A DNA stretch of 14,174 nt from an uncultured Flavobacteriaceae bacterium (GCA_913031655.1 CAJWFY010000026.1:1-14174), one strand, 5' to 3'. Shown: positions 1-7,308, counted from the stretch's first letter. Notes: generated by a model not told the origin, from the sequence alone. Numbers and translations: made by a program.

Positions 1-1869
1 TTTCTTTTCAATAAAGACAAAAATCTTTTTTGGATTGTTACTGTCTTATTTCTTTTTACAGGATTAGCCCTAAAAGTATATGTAAATGAACGAGTTTTTG
101 AACCAAGAGAAAGGGACTATGCCTTGGTTGGGTCTTTTTATGTTTTTTGTATTTTTATTGGCTTAAGTATTTTATCAATTAATAAGCTTTTACAATCTTT
201 TGTTAAAAATAAAATATCAATTCCTCTAACTGTTTTGCCTTTATTATTAGTTCCATTATTAATGGCATTTGAAAACTGGGATGACCACGATCGATCTAAT
301 AGGTATACTGCTCAGTCGCTTTCAAAAGCCTATTTAGATTCTATTGAAGAAGGCGTGGATTCTATGATATTTACAATTGGGGATAATGACACCTTTGCGT
401 TATGGTATGCTCAAGAAATAGAAAATTATAGAACTGATGTAAGAACGATTAATACCTCATTAATTGCTACTGACTGGTACATAGATCAAATGAAAAGAAG
501 ATCTTATAATAGCAGTCCTATTCCGTCACAATTAACACATAAACAATATGCTTACGGAGTAAGAGACTATGTAAAACATGAAGCTTTAATTGATTCTACT
601 AGGTGGGATATTAAAGATTTTATGAACTGGATTTCTAGTGACCATCCACGAACAAAATACAGCTATCTATTAAATCAATATGGAGCAGATTTAGAAAATA
701 TTCCAGAGTTTACTCAAAATATGATTTATTACCCTACTAATAAAATAAGGGTGTCGGTTAATAAAAAAAATGTGCTTGAAAGCGGTTTGGTTAAACAAAA
801 AGATTCTGATTTAATCTTGGACTATATTGATATTGATTTACCTATTACTGGTTTATATAAAAATCAACTTCTAATGTTAGATATTTTAGCTAATAATAAC
901 TGGAAAAGACCTATATATTTTTCTGGAGGAAGCTATAATGATTCTGATTATATCTGGATGAAAAACTTCCTTCAATTAGATGGTTTAGTTTACAAATTAG
1001 TCCCTATTAAAACTGAAATCAACAAAAACAATCCCTATGAACTTGGCAGAATTGATGCTGATTTAATGTATCCAATTGTAAAAGGATGGGAATGGGGGAA
1101 TTCTGACAGCGATAACATCTATCATGATCCTGAAACTAGAAAAAATAGTATTTCTTTTAGAGGAAATTTACATAGGTTGGCTTTAGAATTAATGAATGAG
1201 GGTAAAAACAATAAAGCCGAAGAAATTTTAGATTTATCAATAAGTAAAATGCCAATAGATTATTTTGGCTTTTATAGCTTAATGGAGCCTTATATATCTT
1301 CATATTATAGACTTGAAAGTTTTCAAAAAGGAGATGACTTATTTAATAAATTATCTAAAAAATATCAAGAGAATTTAGATTACTATTCTCAAGTATCCAA
1401 ATCAAAAAATGAAAGATTTTCAATATTCACTTACGCAGAAAATATAATTACAGATACTGAGAGATACAGGACTTTAGTTGAATCTTCAATGGGATCAAAT
1501 GATAGAGTTTTAAAATCTAAAGCCATTAAAGAATTTATTAATAGTTCTGATTACGTTAAGGATTTATACGGAGATTACGAATATTATACTTTAATGATTC
1601 CCTTTTTAAAAGAATTATACAGCTTTAAAGAAAATAATTTAGCTAAAGAGCTTTACATAAATATTTCTATTCAACTAAATGAAAGGTTAAAGGTGTTTGT
1701 TTCAATGTCAGAAGAAAATAGAAGAAATTATAATCAAAATATCTCGAATGACATATTTCAGTTCAGCACAATTATGAGTATTTTAAAAAATTATGAAAAA
1801 GATGAAGATTTCATAAAATCAGAATTAGATTCTTTTTTGATTTTAAATAAAAAATTAAATATTAAATAA
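1..1869 (+). CDS. GT117/DUF2723-family membrane protein, C-terminal part (5'-truncated by window)
   Basis: The reading frame is open from base 1 to the TAA at 1867-1869, so the gene begins before the window; the TTG at 124 is internal and not a start. The visible 622 residues hold three hydrophobic segments (about 10-27, 42-62 and 72-90), the family-typical stretch EPRERDYALVGSF beginning at residue 34, then ENWDDHDRS near 91 and GDNDTFALWYAQE near 128. These match what I recall of Bacteroidota DUF2723 proteins, related to eukaryotic TMEM260 protein O-mannosyltransferase (GT117). The catalytic N-terminal membrane domain is outside the window. From about residue 385 the protein is helical, with a TPR-like look (GNLHRLALELMNEGKNNKAEEIL). 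By family knowledge it would move a sugar from a lipid carrier onto an envelope acceptor; the acceptor here is unknown. The last 8 bases overlap the end of the opposite-strand thioredoxin gene. Confidence 0.85.
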   Translation, partial: FLFNKDKNLFWIVTVLFLFTGLALKVYVNERVFEPRERDYALVGSFYVFCIFIGLSILSINKLLQSFVKNKISIPLTVLPLLLVPLLMAFENWDDHDRSNRYTAQSLSKAYLDSIEEGVDSMIFTIGDNDTFALWYAQEIENYRTDVRTINTSLIATDWYIDQMKRRSYNSSPIPSQLTHKQYAYGVRDYVKHEALIDSTRWDIKDFMNWISSDHPRTKYSYLLNQYGADLENIPEFTQNMIYYPTNKIRVSVNKKNVLESGLVKQKDSDLILDYIDIDLPITGLYKNQLLMLDILANNNWKRPIYFSGGSYNDSDYIWMKNFLQLDGLVYKLVPIKTEINKNNPYELGRIDADLMYPIVKGWEWGNSDSDNIYHDPETRKNSISFRGNLHRLALELMNEGKNNKAEEILDLSISKMPIDYFGFYSLMEPYISSYYRLESFQKGDDLFNKLSKKYQENLDYYSQVSKSKNERFSIFTYAENIITDTERYRTLVESSMGSNDRVLKSKAIKEFINSSDYVKDLYGDYEYYTLMIPFLKELYSFKENNLAKELYINISIQLNERLKVFVSMSEENRRNYNQNISNDIFQFSTIMSILKNYEKDEDFIKSELDSFLILNKKLNIK

Positions 1870-2158
1870 AGTCATTAATAAGATTTATTAGAGTATTTGC
1901 ATCTTGTTCACCGCTTTGCCTCCAAACCATTTGTCCTCCTTTATATATCATTAAAGTTGGAAGCCCTTTGACTCTTAATGCCTCCTTCAATTCATTGTTC
2001 TTATCAACATTTATTTTTATTACCTTTCCTCTATCTCCAATAGCAGCAGCAACATCTCTTAAAACAGGATGCATAGCACTGGAAGAATCATCCCAATCTC
2101 CATAAAAATCTAATAAAATTGGAATTTCTAAATTGATGAGCTCACCAAATTTTGACAT
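1862..2158 (-). CDS. Thioredoxin-fold protein lacking the catalytic cysteines
   Basis: This 98-residue protein has the thioredoxin layout: a beta strand ending in DFYGDW (17-22), a central strand VIKINVDKN (46-54), the cis-proline loop GLPTLMIY (P67) and a C-terminal helix. Where thioredoxin has WCGPC it reads W22-D-D-S-S, and there is no cysteine anywhere in the protein. It therefore cannot do dithiol-disulfide exchange and more likely acts as a binding or scaffold protein; its partner is unknown. From memory, similar small cysteine-less proteins occur in other Flavobacteriia, which would make this a conserved subfamily and not decay. The start is ATG at 2158-2156. It lies 45 bases after the metallophosphoesterase stop with no clear promoter in between, so co-transcription is likely. 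Its stop overlaps the end of the convergent upstream gene by 8 bases. Confidence 0.85.
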   Translation of the reverse strand: MSKFGELINLEIPILLDFYGDWDDSSSAMHPVLRDVAAAIGDRGKVIKINVDKNNELKEALRVKGLPTLMIYKGGQMVWRQSGEQDANTLINLINDFI

Positions 2159-2203
2159 ATGACAAGGTTTATAATTAATACTAAAGTAGTCATTTTTAGA
2201 AAT

Positions 2204-3460
2204 CTAAGTTTTTTTAAGTGTTATAACAGATATTTCTGGCCATACTCCAACCCTTCCTGGAAAGCCCAAAACTCCAAAGCCTCTATTTACATTTAGATAC
2301 TGATTTTTCTCGAAATACATCCCAGCCCAATATTTATAAGCCCATTTAACAGGGCTCCATTTAATCCATCCTGGTATTTCAATTCCGAATTGCATACCGT
2401 GTGTATGTCCACTTAAAGTCAAATGAAAGTGAGTTTTGTGATTTACCAATATCTGATCCCAATGAGAAGGATCGTGACTCATAACAATTTTAAAATCCTT
2501 ATCATTTAAACCTACACATGCCTTGTCGATATCTCCACTTTTCTTAAATCTTCCTTTTCCCCAATTTTCGACACCAACCAAAGTAATATTTTGATTATTA
2601 GATTTTATTTTTTTGTTTTCATTTAATAATAAATTAAATCCCATTTCTTTTTGAAGATTTAAAAGGCTAATGAAATTATCTTTTTTTTCTTGATCTGAAT
2701 TCCAATTAACATAATCCCCATAGTCGTGATTCCCTAATACAGAATACTTCCCGTCCTTAGCTTTAATTTTAGAGAAAATTTTCATCCATTTAATTAATTC
2801 ATTTGCTTTATTATTAACAAAATCTCCTGTGAAAAGAACTAAATCTGAATTTTCTTTATTAATTAAATCAACCGCATACTCTACTTTGTTTATTTTGTCA
2901 AGACTCCCAGAATGAATATCTGAAATGTGTGTAATCTTGTAGCCATCAAATTCCTTTGGCAAATCATCAAATTCTAGTTCATATTTTAAAACTCTGTAAT
3001 TATGTCTTCCCCTATAAATACCATGAATAACAAAAGGGATAGGCAAGGCAGCTATAATTAGAGCAATTTTACTTACAAAATTTCGTCTTTGAAGAAAAAA
3101 TTTATTTGAATCATTTGATGAAATAAAGAAATTAAAAATGGAGTATATCATTCTTATAATATCTTCAATAAACAAAAATGAAATAACAATTAATTTAAAT
3201 CCAAATAAGGTTATAAAAAATGCAAATGGTATTGATAGATAATTATAAAAAACATCAGAAAAACTTAAAGAATTTTTATTGATTATTATAAGTCTAAAAA
3301 TTAAATTAAATATTATTAAAGCATTAATTATAAAATAAGTTTTTAGAGACCAGTTGTTTTTAAAAGCTGTTTTAAATGCTTGAAATGCGTATATTTCAAT
3401 TAATATAAATACAATAACAAGAAATGTCCATCTCAAAGCTATATTTTTTAAATTAGCCAT
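2204..3460 (-). CDS. Membrane-anchored metallophosphoesterase (YkuE/YaeI-like)
   Basis: The protein is 418 residues from the ATG at 3460-3458; a TTG one codon upstream (3463-3461) is possible but less likely. The N-terminal 110 residues contain about four hydrophobic segments. An RRNFVSK stretch (R125, R126) followed by a further hydrophobic segment (about 131-148) resembles an internal Tat-type signal. The C-terminal half is a calcineurin-like phosphoesterase with the full two-metal set: SDIH (D181, H183), TGD (D213), GNHD (N244, H245), MSHD (H329) and SGHTH (H352, H354). The order and spacing are those of the YkuE/YaeI branch, some members of which act on lipid-linked phosphates such as UDP-diacylglucosamine; the substrate here is not determined. 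The topology suggests the catalytic domain lies outside the inner membrane. It is followed by the thioredoxin-like gene and diverges from polA with 18 bases between ATG codons. Confidence 0.88.
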   Translation of the reverse strand: MANLKNIALRWTFLVIVFILIEIYAFQAFKTAFKNNWSLKTYFIINALIIFNLIFRLIIINKNSLSFSDVFYNYLSIPFAFFITLFGFKLIVISFLFIEDIIRMIYSIFNFFISSNDSNKFFLQRRNFVSKIALIIAALPIPFVIHGIYRGRHNYRVLKYELEFDDLPKEFDGYKITHISDIHSGSLDKINKVEYAVDLINKENSDLVLFTGDFVNNKANELIKWMKIFSKIKAKDGKYSVLGNHDYGDYVNWNSDQEKKDNFISLLNLQKEMGFNLLLNENKKIKSNNQNITLVGVENWGKGRFKKSGDIDKACVGLNDKDFKIVMSHDPSHWDQILVNHKTHFHLTLSGHTHGMQFGIEIPGWIKWSPVKWAYKYWAGMYFEKNQYLNVNRGFGVLGFPGRVGVWPEISVITLKKT

Positions 3461-3488
3461 CAAATGTAAAAAATATAAATGCAGGCAA
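3461..3488 (-). promoter_or_regulatory. Candidate promoter of the metallophosphoesterase-thioredoxin pair
   Basis: Read on the minus strand, TTG (3488-3486) is followed by a 17-base spacer and TACATTTG (3468-3461). This fits the Flavobacterium consensus TTG-N17-23-TAnnTTTG. The element touches the ATG at 3460, so transcription would begin at or just inside the start codon. It is either a leaderless arrangement or a chance match in AT-rich DNA. The upstream half lies inside the first codons of polA. Confidence 0.4.
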
Positions 3489-6217
3489 AAAAGAAATTAT
3501 TTTTAATAGATGCTTATGCTTTAATTTTTCGAGGCTACTATGCATTTATAAAAAATCCAAGGATCAACTCAAAAGGCATGGACACTAGTGCAATTATGGG
3601 TTTCATGAACTCTTTACTAGACTTAATAAAAAGAGAAAAGCCAGACCATTTAGCTGTAGCATTTGACAAGGGGGGCTCAAGCGATCGCTTAGAAATTTTT
3701 GAAGAATATAAAGCAAACAGAAATGAAACTCCTGACCCCATTAAAACTGCTGTTCCATATATTCATGAAATTTTAAATGCCATGCATATTCCTATTTTAA
3801 TTAAAAATGGATATGAAGCAGATGATATTATTGGGACTGTAGCTAAGGAAGCTGAAAAAAAGGATTATGAAGTTTTTATGGTAACTCCTGATAAGGATTT
3901 CGCTCAACTAGTCTCAGAAAATATTTTTATGTATAAGCCTGCAAGAATGGGTAATGGGATTGAAATTTGGGGAGTAAAAGAAGTTCAAGAAAAGTTTGAG
4001 GTATCAGACCCATTACAGGTAATAGATTTTTTAGGGATGATGGGAGATTCGGTAGACAACATACCTGGTTTGCCTGGCGTTGGAGAAAAAACTGCTAAGA
4101 AATTCATTGCAGAATATGGAACAATGGAGAATCTTTTAGCTAATACTCACCAAATTAAGGGAAAGTTAAAAGAAAAAATTGAACAAAATATAGACAAGGG
4201 TATTCTTTCTAAAAAATTAGCTACAATAATTTTAGACGTTCCTATTGAATATGAGTTTAAGAATTTCAAGCTGGAAGAGCCAGACTCAGAGAAAATTAAA
4301 GAAATATTTGATGAGCTTGAGTTTTTAAGAATGAAAGAGAATTTTTTTAAAATTTTTCAAAACGAAAAAGAAATTGAAATAAAAGTCAGTTCTAATTCAG
4401 AAGAAATACAATATGACCTATTTAATTCTCCAGGAGAAGTAAGCACTGATTCGTCAAATACGTTTTCAGATTTAGCTAATTCAAAACATTTTTACCAACA
4501 AATTAAAACTGAACTAAGTAGAAGTTTACTTTTTGATAAATTAGATAAACAATCAGAAATTTCTTTTAATATTTTAGATACTAATATCGAAAATAATTCT
4601 TTTGGTATATGCTTTACTTGGCAATCCAAAAAAAGTTATTTCATTACAATTCTTGAAAATGATCAAAAATCTTTAAATAGGTTAAAATCTATTTTCCAAA
4701 ACAATAACGTAACCAAAATTGGATATGATTTAAAAAATCAGTTTAAAATTCTTAATAAATATGGAATTATTGGTGGAGGATCGTGTTTTGATGCTAAAAT
4801 TGCTCACTATTTAATTAATCCTGACATAGGTCATGATTTTAACATCCTTTGCAAAAACTACCTCAACTACAAAGTGAGTCATGATTTAAACTCAAGTTTA
4901 GACTATGAAATTAATATAGGAATGGAGAAAAGTGATTTATCTTTTCAACTTAAAAAACTTTTGATTAATGATTTGAAAAAAGGGAATTTATTAGATCTTT
5001 TTGAAAAAATTGAGATGCCCTTACTAATAGTTCTTTCAATAATGGAAATTAATGGTATAAAAGTTAATTCAAGTTTTTTGAAAGACCTTTCCAGTAATTT
5101 TCATAACGACCTTAACTTAATAGCAGAAAGAATTTTTAATTTAACAGAATTCAATTTTAACCTCGCGTCTCCTAAACAATTAGGAGAAGTCCTTTTTGAC
5201 AGACTTAAAATAGTAGACTCTCCAAAAAAAACCAAATCTGGTCAATATTCCACATCTGAAGAAGTGCTATCAAAACTCTCCAAAGATCATCAAGTTGTGA
5301 AAGAAGTTTTAGAATGGAGGTCTCTACAAAAATTAATCAACACTTACGTAGATGCACTACCTAAACAAATCAGTCCAATTTCTAATAGAATTCATGCTGT
5401 ATTTAATCAAGCAGTAGCAGCTACAGGAAGGTTAAGTAGTAATAACCCTAACCTTCAAAACATTCCTATTAGGAGTAAAAGAGGCCGATTAATCCGAAAA
5501 GCATTTATTTGTGAAAATTCAGATTACGTAATGCTTTCTGCTGATTATTCACAAATTGAACTTAGAGTAATTGCCTCTTTAAGCAAAGATCCTAATATGA
5601 TTTCTGCTTTTAAAAATAATGAAGACATTCATAGCTCTACTGCTTCAAAAGTATTTAATGTAGACATTTCTAACGTGACAAGTGAACAAAGAAGTAATGC
5701 TAAAACCGTAAATTTTGGAATTATCTATGGAGTTTCAGCTTTTGGACTAAGTAATCAGACTTCTCTTAGTCGTTCAGAATCAAAAGAATTAATTGAATCC
5801 TACTTTATTGCTTATCCTCAACTTAAAAGCTACATATCAAATCAAATCAATTTTGCCAGAGAGAATGGTTATGTAGAAACTGTTCTTGGAAGAAGAAGGT
5901 ATTTAAAAGACATTAATTCTAGAAATCCAATTGTAAGGGGAGCTGCAGAAAGGAATGCTGTTAATGCCCCAGTACAGGGTAGTGCAGCAGATATTATAAA
6001 GGTTGCTATGATTAACATTCAAAAAATCCTTACTAATTCTAAATTAAAATCTAAAATGCTTGTCCAAGTGCATGATGAATTAATCTTTGAAATTCATAAA
6101 TCAGAATTAGATAAAATGAAAAAAATAGTTAAATATGAAATGGAAAATGCCTTTGCATTAAAAGTTCCATTAGTAGTTGATTCTGGAATTGGAGAAAACT
6201 GGTTTGAAGCACACTAA
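3479..6217 (+). CDS. polA: DNA polymerase I (5' nuclease intact, 3'-5' exonuclease site degenerate)
   Basis: The 912 residues are close to the E. coli length (928). The 5' nuclease domain (1 to about 290) keeps its acidic residues: D11, D63, E113/D115/D116 in YEADD, D138/D140 in TPDKD, D190/D193 in GDSVDN, and the helix-hairpin-helix PGLPGVGEKTA. A linker holds QYDLF (311-315), which resembles a beta-clamp-binding peptide. The 3'-5' exonuclease-like domain (about 335-505) lacks the metal ligands: the usual FDTET is FNILD (363-367) and the usual NLKYD is DLKNQ (417-421). The polymerase domain (about 510-912) is complete: motif A SADYSQIE (D689, E694), motif B R738, K742, F746 and Y750, and motif C VHDE (D866). 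It should therefore do Okazaki primer removal, gap filling and repair synthesis without proofreading. ATG at 3479 fits the family N-terminus. The promoter must lie within the divergent gene; I see no strong match. Confidence 0.97.
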   Translation: MQAKKKLFLIDAYALIFRGYYAFIKNPRINSKGMDTSAIMGFMNSLLDLIKREKPDHLAVAFDKGGSSDRLEIFEEYKANRNETPDPIKTAVPYIHEILNAMHIPILIKNGYEADDIIGTVAKEAEKKDYEVFMVTPDKDFAQLVSENIFMYKPARMGNGIEIWGVKEVQEKFEVSDPLQVIDFLGMMGDSVDNIPGLPGVGEKTAKKFIAEYGTMENLLANTHQIKGKLKEKIEQNIDKGILSKKLATIILDVPIEYEFKNFKLEEPDSEKIKEIFDELEFLRMKENFFKIFQNEKEIEIKVSSNSEEIQYDLFNSPGEVSTDSSNTFSDLANSKHFYQQIKTELSRSLLFDKLDKQSEISFNILDTNIENNSFGICFTWQSKKSYFITILENDQKSLNRLKSIFQNNNVTKIGYDLKNQFKILNKYGIIGGGSCFDAKIAHYLINPDIGHDFNILCKNYLNYKVSHDLNSSLDYEINIGMEKSDLSFQLKKLLINDLKKGNLLDLFEKIEMPLLIVLSIMEINGIKVNSSFLKDLSSNFHNDLNLIAERIFNLTEFNFNLASPKQLGEVLFDRLKIVDSPKKTKSGQYSTSEEVLSKLSKDHQVVKEVLEWRSLQKLINTYVDALPKQISPISNRIHAVFNQAVAATGRLSSNNPNLQNIPIRSKRGRLIRKAFICENSDYVMLSADYSQIELRVIASLSKDPNMISAFKNNEDIHSSTASKVFNVDISNVTSEQRSNAKTVNFGIIYGVSAFGLSNQTSLSRSESKELIESYFIAYPQLKSYISNQINFARENGYVETVLGRRRYLKDINSRNPIVRGAAERNAVNAPVQGSAADIIKVAMINIQKILTNSKLKSKMLVQVHDELIFEIHKSELDKMKKIVKYEMENAFALKVPLVVDSGIGENWFEAH

Positions 6218-6237
6218 TTATTTTATTTATTTTAGCA

Positions 6238-6268
6238 TTTGCAGATTTCATTTTTTGTTGTAGATTTG
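6238..6268 (+). promoter_or_regulatory. Bacteroidota-type promoter of the rplM-rpsI cluster
   Basis: TTTG at 6238-6241 is followed after 19 bases by TAGATTTG at 6261-6268. Both boxes match the Bacteroidota -33/-7 pattern exactly, with an allowed spacer. Transcription would begin near 6272, giving a leader of about 45 bases before the TTG start of rplM. The 8-mer ATTTGCAG occurs twice, at 6237-6244 and 6264-6271, overlapping both boxes. This is the best promoter candidate in the window. Confidence 0.7.
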
Positions 6269-6280
6269 CAGGCCAATAAA

Positions 6281-6302
6281 AGAGACAGAATTATCTTTCT
6301 CT
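6281..6302 (+). promoter_or_regulatory. Hairpin in the rplM leader
   Basis: AGAGA (6281-6285) pairs with TCTCT (6298-6302), and AGA (6287-6289) with TCT (6294-6296). There is one C-T mismatch between the two helices and an ATTA loop. The hairpin sits between the predicted transcription start and the start codon, ending 15 bases before it, where ribosomal protein leaders usually act. Autoregulation by L13 is an inference; I recall that L13 leader candidates have been proposed in Bacteroidia but cannot check whether this matches one. Confidence 0.4.
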
Positions 6303-6317
6303 AAGAAAATAAATACT

Positions 6318-6773
6318 TTGGATTCATTAACATACAAAACAATATCTGCGAATAAGGCTACAGTTAATAAAAACTGGGTTATTGTAGATGCTAGCGGACA
6401 GACTCTTGGCAGAATGTGTTCAAAAGTTGCAAAACTAATAAGAGGAAAGTATAAAACAGACTTTACTCCTCATGTAGATTGTGGAGACAACGTAATAGTC
6501 ATAAATTCTGAAAAAATAATTTTATCAGGAAATAAATGGGATCAAAAAGAGTATATAAGACATACTGGCTACCCAGGCGGTCAAAGATCTTTAACTGCAA
6601 AAGAGCTATTCGCTAAAGATCCTGCAAGATTAGTCGAAAAATCTGTAAAGGGGATGTTGCCTAAAAACAAATTAGGTGCTGTTCTATTTACAAATCTGAA
6701 AGTTTATGTTGGTGAAAATCATAAACATGAAGGTCAAAATCCTGTTTTAATTAATTTAAATGATTTAAAATAA
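6318..6773 (+). CDS. rplM: 50S ribosomal protein L13 (uL13), TTG start
   Basis: A 151-residue L13 (E. coli 142), an early-assembly protein of the large subunit that binds 23S rRNA. Recognisable parts are WVIVDASGQTLGRM (20-33), HVDCGDNVIVIN (52-63), HTGYPGGQR (82-90) and VKGMLPKNKLG (110-120). The start is TTG: there is no ATG or GTG in this frame between the in-frame TAG at 6261 and this codon, and the resulting N-terminus MDSLTYKTISAN matches the MDTLSYKTVSAN-like beginning I recall for flavobacterial L13. rpsI follows after 3 bases, so the two are translated from one message, as in most bacteria. Confidence 0.97.
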   Translation: MDSLTYKTISANKATVNKNWVIVDASGQTLGRMCSKVAKLIRGKYKTDFTPHVDCGDNVIVINSEKIILSGNKWDQKEYIRHTGYPGGQRSLTAKELFAKDPARLVEKSVKGMLPKNKLGAVLFTNLKVYVGENHKHEGQNPVLINLNDLK

Positions 6774-6776
6774 TCT

Positions 6777-7163
6777 ATGGAAGTAATTCACAAAATAGGA
6801 AGAAGAAAAAAATCTGTTGCAAGATTATATTTATCTAAAGGAAAAGGAGCTTATACAATTAATGGAAAATCTCTTGAAGAGTACTTTCCAACAGCAATTT
6901 TACAGTACAAAATAAATCAACCTTTTACATTAACTGAAACATTATCTAGTTATGATATTAAGGTAAACGTTTATGGTGGTGGAATAAATGGTCAAGCTGA
7001 ATCAATAAGGTTAGCAATTTCAAGAGCTCTTTGTGAAATTGACGAAGAATATCGTCCTTTATTAAAAAAAGAAGGGTTAATGACTCGTGACCCTAGAATG
7101 GTTGAAAGAAAAAAATTCGGTCAGAAAAAAGCAAGAAAAAAATTCCAGTTCTCAAAACGTTAA
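6777..7163 (+). CDS. rpsI: 30S ribosomal protein S9 (uS9)
   Basis: A 128-residue S9 (E. coli 130). The N-terminus has IGRRKKSVARLYL (7-19), the family signature is GGGINGQAESIRLAISRAL (67-85), and the basic tail ends in the invariant SKR, whose terminal arginine reaches the P-site tRNA in the 30S subunit. The ATG is 3 bases after the rplM stop, which indicates coupled expression. The TAA stop is followed immediately by an in-frame TAG, a tandem stop. Confidence 0.97.
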   Translation: MEVIHKIGRRKKSVARLYLSKGKGAYTINGKSLEEYFPTAILQYKINQPFTLTETLSSYDIKVNVYGGGINGQAESIRLAISRALCEIDEEYRPLLKKEGLMTRDPRMVERKKFGQKKARKKFQFSKR

Positions 7164-7220
7164 TAGCGAATTTGATAATTAGAATAAAGTTCATATATAT
7201 ACTGAAATTAACCTGTTGTC

Positions 7221-7297
7221 CTATTTCGCAAAAGCGAAAATTAGTTTAGCATCTAAATAAATAAAAAAAATATTTATTGCTAATCATACGGAACGTA
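7221..7297 (+). promoter_or_regulatory. Candidate structured leader of rpsB-tsf (three hairpins)
   Basis: The 145-base gap between rpsI and rpsB (7164-7308) can form three successive hairpins. In the first, TTTCGC (7224-7229) pairs with GCGAAA (7234-7239) around an AAAA loop, extended by CTA (7221-7223) with TAG (7242-7244) past a 2-base bulge. In the second, TTAGC (7246-7250) pairs with GCTAA (7279-7283), then AATAAATA (7256-7263) with TATTTATT (7271-7278), with a 5-base bulge on the left side and a 7-base A loop. In the third, TACG (7287-7290) pairs with CGTA (7294-7297) around GAA. An A-rich stretch then leads to the ATG at 7309. There is no T run after any stem, so it does not look like a simple terminator. 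By analogy with S2 autoregulation in enterobacteria it may control rpsB-tsf; that is inference. Confidence 0.45.
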
Positions 7298-7308
7298 AAC
7301 TAAAAAAA

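Noticed and set aside
124..126. TTG as the start of the first gene
   Set aside because: The frame is open back to base 1 and encodes family-conserved sequence (EPRERDY) before this codon, so it is internal.
3538..3741. 67-codon open frame on the minus strand inside polA
   Set aside because: It is antisense to the strongly conserved 5' nuclease domain and has no recognisable protein features.
7164..7204. Promoter directly after rpsI
   Set aside because: TTTG at 7171-7174 is present, but the AT stretch 17-23 bases later (7194-7204) does not match TAnnTTTG well enough.
7224..7239. Hairpin after rpsI as an intrinsic terminator
   Set aside because: The stem is only 6 bases and is followed by ATTAGTTTAG, not a T tract; it fits better as part of the rpsB leader.
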